Assembly: GCA_049653005.1 (NCBI GenBank)
Contig: JBASFL010000114.1
Coordinates: forward strand, 10,108 to 74,107
From: UBA2334 sp049653005
GTDB lineage: Bacteria; Pseudomonadota; Gammaproteobacteria; Burkholderiales; Burkholderiaceae_C
DNA length: 64,000 bases
Direction of reading: 5' to 3'
Under the pieces are notes generated by a model that did not search any database, was not told where the DNA came from, and saw only the letters and a list, made by a program, of their open reading frames with translations. Position numbers and translations under genes: made by a program. This document shows positions 54,076 to 63,241 of the stretch, piece after piece; the stretch's first letter is position 1, and every line of letters begins with the position of its first letter.

Positions 54076-54357
54076 TCACTGCTTCAAGTCACGGTAGAAG
54101 TTTTCGTGTGGCCCGAGTGCTTCCAGGTACACCAGGCGAACCGCATCTTCGCGGGTATAGCCCAGCAGGTAAAGCTGGCCCTGGCTGCGGAATTTGTGCA
54201 CCCAAAGCTGGGCCAGATCACCCTTTTTGCGCTCGCCCACATCGGGGTTTTCCGCCACCGTGGCCACGGCAGCATCCGTGTCGGCCAGCAGCATGGCATT
54301 GGTCAGCTTTTTATAAACGCGGGCAAAACGCCGCGTTTGCCGCACCTCCCAGCTCAT
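54076..54357 (-). CDS. RelE/ParE-superfamily toxin
   Basis: The 93-residue protein has 'MSWEVRQTRRFARVYKKL' at the N-terminus and a C-terminal 'QGQLYLLGYTREDAVRLVYL' then 'EALGPHENFYRDLKQ', a RelE/ParE-fold toxin pattern. It ends 12 bases from the mod stop on the other strand and overlaps its antitoxin by ATGA. Its target (ribosome or gyrase) cannot be told. With the antitoxin it sits between mod and res. Confidence 0.85.
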   Translation of the reverse strand: MSWEVRQTRRFARVYKKLTNAMLLADTDAAVATVAENPDVGERKKGDLAQLWVHKFRSQGQLYLLGYTREDAVRLVYLEALGPHENFYRDLKQ

Positions 54358-54599
54358 GCCTGGGTGCTGCTGGCGGGCACGCCACGCGGCACAAACGGCT
54401 GGCTGTCTTCACGCGGTTCGGCCAAGCCCATCAGGCTTTCGGCGATGAATGAAACGGGCAAATCGGGGTTGTCCAGCGCGGCACGCCCCACCTTGGCCCA
54501 GTACTCCACTTGGCCCTGCACGGTGCGGAATTCAGCCTTGGCGGCCACGCGGGCCGCGTTGATCAGGTCTTCGTCAATGCGAACGGAGAGGGTGCTCAT
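54354..54599 (-). CDS. ParD-like antitoxin
   Basis: The 81-residue protein begins 'MSTLSVRIDEDLINAARVAA', a ribbon-helix-helix-like DNA-binding start, with 'RTVQGQVEYWAKVGRAAL' following, as in the ParD-like antitoxin family. AAAGGA lies five bases before the ATG at 54599, deciding this start over an ATG six bases upstream. It is the first gene of the pair and likely represses it. Confidence 0.83.
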   Translation of the reverse strand: MSTLSVRIDEDLINAARVAAKAEFRTVQGQVEYWAKVGRAALDNPDLPVSFIAESLMGLAEPREDSQPFVPRGVPASSTQA

Positions 54600-54621
54600 G
54601 GCCATCCTTTCATGATTTACC

Positions 54622-54629
54622 ACAATTGT
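54622..54629. promoter_or_regulatory. Candidate operator of the toxin-antitoxin pair
   Basis: The palindrome ACAATTGT lies in an A/T-rich stretch 23 bases before the antitoxin start and about 70 bases before res. It also contains a TACAAT -10-like hexamer on the minus strand. A short site, so evidence is limited. Confidence 0.35.
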
Positions 54630-54698
54630 AGTTAATCGACACACCCGCATCAGAGCCCCCCCCAAGCATTTGAAACACACACCAGGGAATTTTTCTTC

Positions 54699-57680
54699 AT
54701 GCCTCAACCCGCCACAGACCCCCTCGCCCTCTCCACCGCCCTCACGGCCAAAACCCGCGCCCTGTGCGCGGGGTTGGAGCATGGCGAGGCCGACATTCTG
54801 GAGCTAGTCACCTCCACCACCGCCGAGCTGCTGGCCTGGTGGTTTGGCGACGACATGGTGGCCGCACGGGGTGGCAACCACGGCGGGCTGAACTTTCATG
54901 CAGGGCAAAAGCAGGCCATCTTGAACGCCATCGTGGCGCACGAAGTGCTCAGCCTTGGCCACGCCAACTGGACTTTGCAAGGCCTGTACCAAGCCGCTGC
55001 GCCCGATGCATTGCTGGCTGGCACGCGCCTGGCCGAGGTGTCTGACCCCAAGCACAGCCACCCCAAATACTGCTTCAAGATGGCCACGGGCACAGGCAAA
55101 ACCTGGGTGCTGCAAGCGCTGATGATGTGGCAACTGCTGAACAAAACCGCTGCGTCAGCGGCGGGGGTGGATGACCCGCGCTTCACCCGCCACTTCATGG
55201 TGGTGGCGCCAGGGCTGATTGTTTACGAGCGCCTGCTGGACGCGTTTTGCGGCAAGCTGGTGGCAGACGGCAACGGCTCGCGCAACTTTGCTACCTCAGA
55301 CATGGCCCAGTACGCCGACTTGCTGGTGCCCGAAGCCCACCGCGAAGCCGTGTTTGCCTTTGTGCGCGGCAACGTGTGCGCCAAGCAAGAGATTGGGCTG
55401 AAGGCCACCGGCAATGGCATGGTGGCCATCACCAACTGGCACCTGTTGGCCGAGGGCGATGCCGACGAAGCCGTTGACGCGCAAGACAACATTGAAACGC
55501 CCGGCATGGCCCTGCCGCCCGAGCAAGTGGTGGCCGCCGTGTTGCCCCTGGCACCAGGCCGCACCACGGGCAACAGCCTGGACGTGTTGGACCGCCGTTA
55601 TGCCCGTGGCAATGTGCTGGAGTACCTGGCCAAGCTGCCTGAGCTGATGGTGTTCAACGACGAGGCACACCACATTCACGAGGTGAAGCGCGAGGGTGAA
55701 ACCACTGAAGTTGAATGGCAAAAAAGCCTGAGCCGCATTGCCGAGACCAAAGGGCGGCGCTTTGTGCAGGTGGACTTTTCGGCCACACCGTACAACGACG
55801 TGGGCAGCGGCAAGAACAAAAAGAAGGTGTACTTCCCGCACATCGTCACCGACTTTGACCTAAAAAGCGCCATGAAGGCCGGGCTGGTGAAGTCGCTGGT
55901 GCTGGACCGCCGCAAAGAAATTGGCGCGCTGCCCCTTGAGTTCAAGGCCGAGCGGGACGAACAGGGCAAGCCAGCTTTGAGCGAAGGCCAGCGCGTGATG
56001 CTGCGAGCGGGCTTGAAGAAACTGCGCAAGCTGGAAGCCGACTTTGCCCGCCTGGACCCGACACGCCACCCCAAAATGCTGGTGGTGTGCGAAGACACCA
56101 CGGTGTCGCCCCTGGTCGCCGCCTTTTTGCAAGACCAGGAAGGACTGAACGCCGACGAGGTGATGACCATTGACTCGGGCAAAAAAGCCGAGTTGGGCGA
56201 AAAAGACTGGGCACCCGTGCGCGAACGCCTGTTCAGCGTGGACCGCCACGCCACCCCACGGGTGATCGTGAGCGTGCTGATGTTGCGCGAGGGGTTTGAC
56301 GTGAACAACATCTGCGTCATCGTGCCGCTGCGCAGCTCGCAAGCGCAAATTTTGCTGGAGCAAACCATTGGCCGGGGCTTGCGGCTGATGTGGCGCGACA
56401 CCGAATACACCGACCTCAAGCGCGAAAACCGCGAACGCATCAACGCAGGCCAGGAGCCCGGCAGCCTGATTGACGTGCTGTCCATCGTGGAGCACCCGGC
56501 GTTCCAGTCGTTTTACGACGATCTCATCAACGAAGGCCTGGCCACCACCACGGGCGATGACACCGACAACGCCAGCGCCACCGGTGACGTGTTGACCGCT
56601 GAGCTGCGCGGGGGGTTTGAGGCGTTTGACTTCCACCTTCCGTTCATCGTGCAAGAAACCGACGAGCTGCGCGACCACCAGGCGCTGGACGTGGCGGCAC
56701 TGCCCGCCTTCACCCACATGACGGCCACCGAGCTGACGGGCTTGCTGGGCAAAGGAGACACCTTCATTTCGCAAGACCTGCAAAGCGCCACCCTGTTTGG
56801 CGACTACCGGGTAGACGGTGCGGTAATGAACGTGGGCGGCTATAACGACTATTTGTCGCGCCTGACGCGGCGCATCAGCCAGGCGTTGAGCGAGCCGCTG
56901 CCGAAGGGCAACAAAATTGCCACCCATTTGGCCAAGCCCTATTTGCAGGTGAACACCGCCGACCTGACCGGCTGGCTGGACGACTACATCTGGACCCAGC
57001 TGTTTGGCAACACTTTTGACCCACTGAGCGGTGAAAACTGGCGTGTACTGCTGTTGCAACCCGTGGTGGACCACATCACCAAGGTGTTTGCCGTGGCGCT
57101 GCTGGACGCGGAACAAACCCACACGGCGGGCAAGGTGGAGGTGCACCAACGCAGCCTGTCTGAGGTGCCACGGCTGGTGGTGCGCGAGGCGCATTCGGCC
57201 CCCGTGAGCAAATGCATTTACACCCACCTGGGCTGGCCAGCCCGCAACGGAGGGCTGGAGCGCACCTTCATTCACTGGGCGCAGGCCGATGCGCAGGTGC
57301 TGGCGTTTTGCAAGATCAGCGAAAACCGCCACACTTTTGCACGGCTGCGCTACGTGAAAGACGACGGTTTGCCCGCCTTTTATTCACCAGACTTTTTGGT
57401 GCGCACGGCGGGGGGCATTTACCTGGTGGAAACCAAGGCGCAACAGCAAACCATTCACCCCAACGTGCAGCGCAAACTGAAGGCAGCGGTGGGCTGGTGT
57501 GGGCGCATCAACGAACTGCCGCCCGAGCACCGCAGCGACTTGCCGTGGCACTACGTGCTGCTGGGTGAGGACGCAGTGCACGAATGGCAGGGCAAAGGGG
57601 CTCGCTTGACTGATTTGCTGGATCACGTCCGGTTGAGGCCGCTGGCCGACCACACATTGCAAACTCAGTTGGACTGGTAG
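54699..57680 (+). CDS. res: Type III restriction endonuclease subunit (Res)
   Basis: The 993-residue protein is a superfamily 2 helicase/translocase with a nuclease end. Motif I 'FKMATGTGKTWVLQALMM' is near residue 130, motif II 'LMVFNDEAHHIH' near 320, motif III 'QVDFSATPYND' near 360 and motif VI 'QTIGRGLRL' near 560. The C-terminal PD-(D/E)xK nuclease is 'FYSPDFLVRTAGGIYLVETK' near 905-925. All key residues are present, so it looks active. It needs the Mod subunit; the toxin-antitoxin pair lies between them on the other strand. Confidence 0.92.
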   Translation: MPQPATDPLALSTALTAKTRALCAGLEHGEADILELVTSTTAELLAWWFGDDMVAARGGNHGGLNFHAGQKQAILNAIVAHEVLSLGHANWTLQGLYQAAAPDALLAGTRLAEVSDPKHSHPKYCFKMATGTGKTWVLQALMMWQLLNKTAASAAGVDDPRFTRHFMVVAPGLIVYERLLDAFCGKLVADGNGSRNFATSDMAQYADLLVPEAHREAVFAFVRGNVCAKQEIGLKATGNGMVAITNWHLLAEGDADEAVDAQDNIETPGMALPPEQVVAAVLPLAPGRTTGNSLDVLDRRYARGNVLEYLAKLPELMVFNDEAHHIHEVKREGETTEVEWQKSLSRIAETKGRRFVQVDFSATPYNDVGSGKNKKKVYFPHIVTDFDLKSAMKAGLVKSLVLDRRKEIGALPLEFKAERDEQGKPALSEGQRVMLRAGLKKLRKLEADFARLDPTRHPKMLVVCEDTTVSPLVAAFLQDQEGLNADEVMTIDSGKKAELGEKDWAPVRERLFSVDRHATPRVIVSVLMLREGFDVNNICVIVPLRSSQAQILLEQTIGRGLRLMWRDTEYTDLKRENRERINAGQEPGSLIDVLSIVEHPAFQSFYDDLINEGLATTTGDDTDNASATGDVLTAELRGGFEAFDFHLPFIVQETDELRDHQALDVAALPAFTHMTATELTGLLGKGDTFISQDLQSATLFGDYRVDGAVMNVGGYNDYLSRLTRRISQALSEPLPKGNKIATHLAKPYLQVNTADLTGWLDDYIWTQLFGNTFDPLSGENWRVLLLQPVVDHITKVFAVALLDAEQTHTAGKVEVHQRSLSEVPRLVVREAHSAPVSKCIYTHLGWPARNGGLERTFIHWAQADAQVLAFCKISENRHTFARLRYVKDDGLPAFYSPDFLVRTAGGIYLVETKAQQQTIHPNVQRKLKAAVGWCGRINELPPEHRSDLPWHYVLLGEDAVHEWQGKGARLTDLLDHVRLRPLADHTLQTQLDW

Positions 57681-57699
57681 GCCGAACTGACCAGCCACC

Positions 57700-59622
57700 T
57701 TACCCCGCCAGCAACCCCGCCACCCGCTGCCGCAACCCCTCGGGCGTGGCATCGGCCGCCGCCACGGGTGCGCCCACGTTCAGCCCCACGCGGTTGAACA
57801 GCCCCCGCCGGAACGGCTTGACCATGGCCACCCCGCGTTCCACCCGGCTGAAGAACGAACCCCACAGGTTCGTCAGCGCCATGGGCACCACCGGCACGTC
57901 CAGCCCATCGGCCTGGGCCCGGGCCAAAATTTTCACGATGCCACCTTTGAAGGGCTGCAGCTCACTGTTCTGGGTGATGCTGCCCTCGGGGAAGATGGCC
58001 AGCAAATCGCCCTCGCGCAGCACCTGGGCGGCGGCTTCAAACGCGGCTTCGTAAGCCAGCGGGTCTTCCGCACGCGGCGCAATGGGAATGGCCTTGGCCA
58101 GCCGGAACAGCGTGCCCAGCACCGGGGTTTTGAAAATGCGGTGGTCCATCACAAAGCGGATGGGCCGGGGGCTGGCCGCCATCAGCAGCACCGCGTCCAC
58201 AAAGCTGACGTGGTTGCACACCAGCACGGCTGCGCCCTGGGTGGGCAGGTGTTCGTCGCCCGCCACCCGGAAGCGGTACACACACCGCGACAGCACCCAG
58301 GCCACAAAACGCAGCAGGTACTCGGGCACCAGCATGAAGATGTAAAACGCCACCACCGCATTGGCCAGGCCGGTGAACAGAAACACCTGCGTGACACTGA
58401 AACCATTGCCCAGCAAGGCCCCCGCCAGCAGGCTGCTGGCGATCATGAACAGCGCATTCAAAATGTTGTTGGCGGCGATGATGCGGGCGCGGTGTGTGGG
58501 CGGGCAGCGCATTTGAATGAGCGCGTACATGGGCACGCTGTACAGCCCCGCAAACAGGCTGAGCAGCGCCAGGTCTGCCAACACGCGCCAGTGGGCGGGC
58601 TGCGCCACAAAAGCCTGCAAGCCCCACAGCGCCCCCACGGGGCCGGGCAGGCCCTGGGCGGCCACGTACACATCGACGCTGAACACCGTCATGCCGATGG
58701 CCCCCAGTGGCACCAGCCCGATTTCCACGTGGCGGCGGCTGAGCACCTCGCACAGCAAACTGCCCGTGCCCACACCCACCGAAAACACCACCAGCAACAG
58801 GCTGGCCACCTGCTCGTCACCGCGCAGCACGTCTTTGGCAAAGCTGGGGAACTGGCTGAGAAACACCGCGCCGAAAAACCACATCCAGCTGATGCCCAGC
58901 AGCGAACGGAACACCACCGGGCTCTGGTGCGCCAGCTTCAGGTTGCGCCAGGTTTCGCTGACGGGGTTCCAGTTGATGCGCAGCGTGGGGTCTTGCGCGG
59001 GGGTGGGCGGGATGAACTCGGCCGTCAGCCGCCCCAACAGCGCCAGCCCCAGCGCGGCAAAGCCCACGTGGTGGGCGCCGATGTCGGGCACGGCAATGAT
59101 GAGCCCGCCCGCCACGTTGCCCAGCAAAATGGCCACGAAGGTGCCCATTTCGACCATGCCGTTGCCGCCCATCAGCTCGCGCTCGCTCAGGTGCTGGGGC
59201 AAATAGGCAAACTTCACCGGGCCAAACAGGGTGGAGTGCAGCCCCATCAAAAACGTGCAGGCCAGCAACACCCCCACCTGCTGGCTGAAAAACCCCCAGG
59301 CGGCCAGCGCCATGACCGCAATTTCCAGCCGCTTCACAAAACGGATCAACCGTTTTTTGTCGTACTTGTCGGCCAGCTGGCCGCTGGTGGCCGAAAACAG
59401 CACAAACGGCAAGATGAACAAGGCCCCGATCACCAGCCCCGCCATCGCCGGGGGCAGCCACGCCACCTGCAACTGGTAGGTCACCATCACGGTGAACGCA
59501 AACTTGAACAGGTTGTCGTTGCCCGCGCCCAGAAACTGCGTCCAGAAAAACGGGGCAAAGCGGCGCTGGCGCAGCAACGCAAACTGGTTGGGCGGGGACA
59601 GGTGGGTGGGCGGGTGCGGCAT
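57700..59622 (-). CDS. MFS transporter / 1-acyl-glycerol-3-phosphate acyltransferase fusion
   Basis: The 640-residue protein joins an LplT-like MFS domain (about 15-430, 12 membrane segments, 'GQLADKYDKKRLIRFVKRLE') to a PlsC-type acyltransferase (about 450-620). The acyltransferase has the HX4D box 'NHVSFVDA' and 'AIFPEGSIT'. By analogy with LplT-Aas it may flip lysophospholipids inward and re-acylate them. No acyl-ACP synthetase domain follows, unlike Aas. ATG 59622 is chosen over a TTG three codons earlier. It converges on res. Confidence 0.9.
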   Translation of the reverse strand: MPHPPTHLSPPNQFALLRQRRFAPFFWTQFLGAGNDNLFKFAFTVMVTYQLQVAWLPPAMAGLVIGALFILPFVLFSATSGQLADKYDKKRLIRFVKRLEIAVMALAAWGFFSQQVGVLLACTFLMGLHSTLFGPVKFAYLPQHLSERELMGGNGMVEMGTFVAILLGNVAGGLIIAVPDIGAHHVGFAALGLALLGRLTAEFIPPTPAQDPTLRINWNPVSETWRNLKLAHQSPVVFRSLLGISWMWFFGAVFLSQFPSFAKDVLRGDEQVASLLLVVFSVGVGTGSLLCEVLSRRHVEIGLVPLGAIGMTVFSVDVYVAAQGLPGPVGALWGLQAFVAQPAHWRVLADLALLSLFAGLYSVPMYALIQMRCPPTHRARIIAANNILNALFMIASSLLAGALLGNGFSVTQVFLFTGLANAVVAFYIFMLVPEYLLRFVAWVLSRCVYRFRVAGDEHLPTQGAAVLVCNHVSFVDAVLLMAASPRPIRFVMDHRIFKTPVLGTLFRLAKAIPIAPRAEDPLAYEAAFEAAAQVLREGDLLAIFPEGSITQNSELQPFKGGIVKILARAQADGLDVPVVPMALTNLWGSFFSRVERGVAMVKPFRRGLFNRVGLNVGAPVAAADATPEGLRQRVAGLLAG

Positions 59623-59660
59623 GGTGGGCAAGCGGTGGGCGGTGCCTAGAATCTAACGCC

Positions 59661-60146
59661 ATGAACAAACCCCTGACCCGGCCCCTGGCCCTGATTGCCG
59701 GTGCCGCCCTGCTGGCGGTGGTGTGGACCCAAGGCCTGAACGCCGTGCGCCAGGTGCGCCACCTGCCCCCACCCTCGCAACAGGCCACCCCCCTGCCCTT
59801 GCAGCCCATGACCGGCGCACCCGCCACCATCACGCTGGGCACGCCCAACTTCCGGGCGGCGCCCTACGCGGCCTCACCCGACGGCAGCACCTCCAGCGGC
59901 ATTTGGGCCAGCGATGGGCCCAGCACGTTTGAGTGGCGGTTTGAAAGCGATGAAACGGTCTACATCCTGCAAGGCCAGGTGGACGTGACCTACCAGGGCC
60001 ACCAGTTCAGTCTGCGCTCCGGTGACACCGCCGTGTTCCAGGCGGGCACACGGGCCGTGTGGCACGTGCCCGACCAAGTGCTGAAGTCGTACACCCTCAA
60101 CCACCCCAGCACGCTCACCCGCTGGTGGCGGCAGCTGCGCGGCTGA
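59661..60146 (+). CDS. Cupin-domain protein with N-terminal signal or anchor
   Basis: The 161-residue protein begins with a hydrophobic segment (about 8-24, 'LALIAGAALLAVVWTQG') followed by a Pro-rich linker. A C-terminal single cupin has 'FESDETVYILQGQVDVTYQG' and 'SLRSGDTAVFQAGTRAVWHV'. The fold matches the ureidoglycine aminohydrolase-like (DUF861) cupins. The classic metal His residues are only partly present, so enzyme activity is doubtful. It is divergent from the MFS-acyltransferase gene. Confidence 0.82.
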   Translation: MNKPLTRPLALIAGAALLAVVWTQGLNAVRQVRHLPPPSQQATPLPLQPMTGAPATITLGTPNFRAAPYAASPDGSTSSGIWASDGPSTFEWRFESDETVYILQGQVDVTYQGHQFSLRSGDTAVFQAGTRAVWHVPDQVLKSYTLNHPSTLTRWWRQLRG

Positions 60147-60168
60147 ACGCCCGCGCGGGCTCAGCCCC

Positions 60169-60933
60169 TCAGTTGCGGGCGTGGCTGAGGTGCAGGCTGT
60201 CCACACCGCTCAGGGCTTTCAGGCCGCGTGACAACTCGAACAGCGAGCTGGGGTCGGGGTGGCTGCGCAGCGCCACCATGACAAACTGCCAGGTCACCTT
60301 GTGTTGCTGGGCCGAGATGTTCAGCGACCCTTCGGCCACCATGAAACCCCAGCCCAAAATGGTGTGCTTCAGCTCGGTTTCGCGCGGTTCATGCCCGGGC
60401 ACAAAGGTCAGCGTCACGCCCATGGCGCGGCGCGAGGGCAGGCGCATTTCCAGCTTGGGGCCCCACATCATCAAAGAGGCCGACAGCACGCTGAGCAAAA
60501 TGGCCGCGCCGTAAAAGCCCACACCCACCATCACCCCAATGGCCGACGAGGCCCAGATGGACGCTGCGGTGGTCAGCCCGCTGATGTTCAGGCCCTCCTT
60601 CATGATGACCCCGGCCCCCAGAAAACCCACCCCGGTGACGATGCCCTGCACCACCCGCGTGGGGTCCACCCCGCCCACGCCCAGCAAACTCGCGGCCGAA
60701 TGGCCGCCGTACCACTGCGCCGGGTAGGCGGCAAACACCGTGAGCGCGGCCGACGCCATGCACACAATGCCGTAGGTGCGCATGCCCGCCGCGCGGCCGT
60801 GGTACGAACGCTCGTAGCCCACCAACAACCCCAGCAGCAAAGCCCCCAGCAGGTTCAGAAACACCAGCAGGTTGACCTCCAGCATTTCGGCCGTCCAGAA
60901 CGACGACATGTAGGGCAGGTTGATGGCGGGCAT
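60169..60933 (-). CDS. MgtC/SapB-family membrane protein
   Basis: The 254-residue protein has four to five membrane segments in the first 150 residues and the MgtC core: 'LLLGLLVGYERSYHGRAAGM', 'GIVTGVGFLGAGVIMKEG', 'ISGLTTAASIWASSAIGVMV'. An ACT-like C-terminal domain of about 90 residues follows. MgtC proteins aid growth at low Mg2+ and restrain the ATP synthase in some pathogens; the role here is unknown. AGGAG lies five bases before the ATG at 60933. Confidence 0.9.
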   Translation of the reverse strand: MPAINLPYMSSFWTAEMLEVNLLVFLNLLGALLLGLLVGYERSYHGRAAGMRTYGIVCMASAALTVFAAYPAQWYGGHSAASLLGVGGVDPTRVVQGIVTGVGFLGAGVIMKEGLNISGLTTAASIWASSAIGVMVGVGFYGAAILLSVLSASLMMWGPKLEMRLPSRRAMGVTLTFVPGHEPRETELKHTILGWGFMVAEGSLNISAQQHKVTWQFVMVALRSHPDPSSLFELSRGLKALSGVDSLHLSHARN

Positions 60934-61026
60934 GCAGGCTCCTGGCAGGCAAAAGAAAGTGACACACAAACGTCACAAGCCATCTTAAACCGGTGCCCGG
61001 CCCAGGCGCCGCAGCGAAATGGCATG

Positions 61027-61066
61027 AAAAAGCCCCCGTTGGGCGCGTGCCACAACGGGGGCTTTT
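61027..61066. terminator. Intrinsic terminator downstream of htpG
   Basis: Stem AAGCCCCCGTTG/CAACGGGGGCTT with an 11-base loop and A/T runs on both sides. It ends htpG transcription leftward; the symmetry would allow action in either direction. Confidence 0.88.
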
Positions 61067-61073
61067 GCTTGAA

Positions 61074-61126
61074 TTTTGGATAGCTACAAAGTCATACCCA
61101 TCAAGCGCTGTCGCCTTTTTTTACCC
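61074..61126 (-). repeat. Interspersed repeat copy 12
   Basis: Minus strand reads GCGACAGCGCTTGATGG, GTATGACTTTG, TAGCTATCC. It lies between the htpG stop (61132) and its terminator, so it is in the 3' untranslated region of htpG mRNA. Confidence 0.8.
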
Positions 61127-61131
61127 AAAAA

Positions 61132-63078
61132 TCACACCAGCAAAGCGTTCACACGTTTGACGTAGGCCGCCGGGTCTTCGGGCAAGCCGCCCTCGGCCAG
61201 CACGGCCTGGTCGAACAGGATGTGGGCCAGGTCGTCAAAGTGGGCCGAGCCTTCCAGCTTTTTCACCAGCGAGTGGTCGGCGTTCACCTCCAGCGTGGGT
61301 TTGCTGTCGGGGGCTTTTTGGCCGGCGGCTTTGAGCATGCGGGCCAGCTGGTTGGACACGTCGCCGTCTTCCACCACCAGGCAAGCGGGAGAGTCCACCA
61401 GGCGGGTGGTCACGCGCACGTCTTTGGCCTTGTCTTTCAGCGCTTCCTTCAGCTTCTCAAGCAGGGGCTTGAAGCTTTCGGCTGCGGCTTCAGCGGCCTT
61501 CTTTTCTTCTTCGTCTTGCAGCTTGCCGAGGTCGACCGCGCCCTTGGCCACGCTTTGCAGCGGGGTGCCGTCGAACTCGTGCACAAATGACAGCGCCCAC
61601 TCGTCCACGCGGTCGGTCATCAGCAGCACTTCAATGCCTTTTTTCTTGAACACTTCCAGCTGCGGGCTGTTTTTGGCACCAGCCACGGTGTCGGCGGTGA
61701 TGTAGTAGATGGCCTCTTGGCCTTCTTTCATGCGGGCTTTGTAGTCGGCAAAGCCGGTGCCCACGCCGTCGGTGGTGCTGCTGGCAAAGCGCAGCAGCTT
61801 GGCGATTTTGTCTTTGTTGGCAAAGTCTTCGCCCAGGCCTTCTTTCAGCACGCTGCCGAACTCGGCGTAGAACTGGGTGTATTTGCCCGCGTCTTTTTCA
61901 GCGGCGGCTTTCTCTTCGGCGGTCAGCACATCGGTCACACCGTCCGCACCTTCAGCGGCGGGCAGCTTGTCTTTTTTGGCCATGTCTTCCAGCATGGCCA
62001 GCACGCGGCGGGTGTTGCCTTCGCGGATGGCTTTCACGTCGCGGCTCTCTTGCAGCAGCTCGCGGCTGACGTTCAGCGGCAGGTCGGCTGAATCGACCAC
62101 ACCTTTCACCCAGCGCAGGTAGCTGGGCATGAGCGCCTCGGCGTCGTCCATGATGAACACACGCTTCACGTAGAGCTTGATGCCGGCTTTTTTGTCGCGG
62201 TTCCACAGGTCTTGCGGGGCCTTGGAGGGGATGTAAAGCAGCTGCGTGTATTCGGTGCTGCCTTCCACGCGGTTGTGCGTCCAGGCCAGGGGGTCGGCCT
62301 GGTCGTAGCTGATGTTTTTGTAAAACTCGGCGTACTGCTCGTCAGACAGGTCTTTTTTGCTGCGCGTCCACAGGGCGCTGGCGGAGTTGACGGGCTCCCA
62401 CTCGTCTTTTTTGGCGTATTCGCTTTTCTCGGCGTCCCACTCTTCTTTTTGCATCAGCACGGGCAGGCTGATGTGGTCGGAGTATTTGCCGATGATGGTT
62501 TTCAGCTTCCAGTGGCTGAGGTACTCGCTGGCGTCGTCGCGCAGGTGCAGCGTGACGCTGGTGCCGCGGGCGGCGCGCTCAATCGCTTCCACCTCAAAGT
62601 CGCCCGTGCCACCGCTGACCCAGCGCACGCCTTCGGCGGCGGGCAGGCCCGCGCGGCGGCTTTCCACGGTGATTTTGTCGGCCACGATGAAGCCGCTGTA
62701 AAAGCCCACGCCGAACTGGCCGATGAGCTGGGCGTCTTTTTTCTGGTCGCCGCTCAGGCGGCCCATGAAGTCTTTGGTGCCGCTTTTGGCGATGGTGCCC
62801 AGGTGGTCAATGGCCTCCTGCGCGCTCATGCCAATGCCGTTGTCGGTGATGGTGATGGTTTTGGCGTCTTTGTCGAAAGCCACGCGCACGTCGAGGTTGG
62901 GCGCGTCTTCAAACAAGGCGGCGTTGTTCAGCGCCTCGAAGCGGAGCTTGTCGCACGCGTCAGACGCGTTGGACACCAGCTCGCGCATGAAAATTTCTTT
63001 GTTGGAATACAGCGAGTGCGTGACCAGGTGCAGCAGTTGCGCCACTTCGGCCTGGAAGGAGAGGGTTTGTTTGCTCAT
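61132..63078 (-). CDS. htpG: Chaperone HtpG (bacterial Hsp90)
   Basis: The 648-residue chaperone has the GHKL ATPase start 'QTLSFQAEVAQLLHLVTHSL', the ATP-lid elements 'FMRELVSNASDACDKLRFEA' and 'ITDNGIGMS', and 'LIGQFGVGFYSGF'. A middle domain ('RVFIMDDAEALMPSYLRWVK') and a C-terminal dimerisation domain follow. The length fits the family. The 160 bases before its ATG hold no gene and should contain its promoter. I do not see a clear heat-shock sigma factor site by eye. Confidence 0.96.
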   Translation of the reverse strand: MSKQTLSFQAEVAQLLHLVTHSLYSNKEIFMRELVSNASDACDKLRFEALNNAALFEDAPNLDVRVAFDKDAKTITITDNGIGMSAQEAIDHLGTIAKSGTKDFMGRLSGDQKKDAQLIGQFGVGFYSGFIVADKITVESRRAGLPAAEGVRWVSGGTGDFEVEAIERAARGTSVTLHLRDDASEYLSHWKLKTIIGKYSDHISLPVLMQKEEWDAEKSEYAKKDEWEPVNSASALWTRSKKDLSDEQYAEFYKNISYDQADPLAWTHNRVEGSTEYTQLLYIPSKAPQDLWNRDKKAGIKLYVKRVFIMDDAEALMPSYLRWVKGVVDSADLPLNVSRELLQESRDVKAIREGNTRRVLAMLEDMAKKDKLPAAEGADGVTDVLTAEEKAAAEKDAGKYTQFYAEFGSVLKEGLGEDFANKDKIAKLLRFASSTTDGVGTGFADYKARMKEGQEAIYYITADTVAGAKNSPQLEVFKKKGIEVLLMTDRVDEWALSFVHEFDGTPLQSVAKGAVDLGKLQDEEEKKAAEAAAESFKPLLEKLKEALKDKAKDVRVTTRLVDSPACLVVEDGDVSNQLARMLKAAGQKAPDSKPTLEVNADHSLVKKLEGSAHFDDLAHILFDQAVLAEGGLPEDPAAYVKRVNALLV

Positions 63079-63241
63079 GGGTGTGGGTCAGAAAAAACAA
63101 CAACAATGACAGCGACGGCCCCGTCAGCCCGTTGCATGGCGGGGCCGGCCAGGACTGGCCTGGGCCTGTGTTCGGGAATTGGGGCCGTCCCAACGGATTT
63201 CAAGCGCCAGATACCGCGCCCAGCCCAGCGGCCCCCGACGG

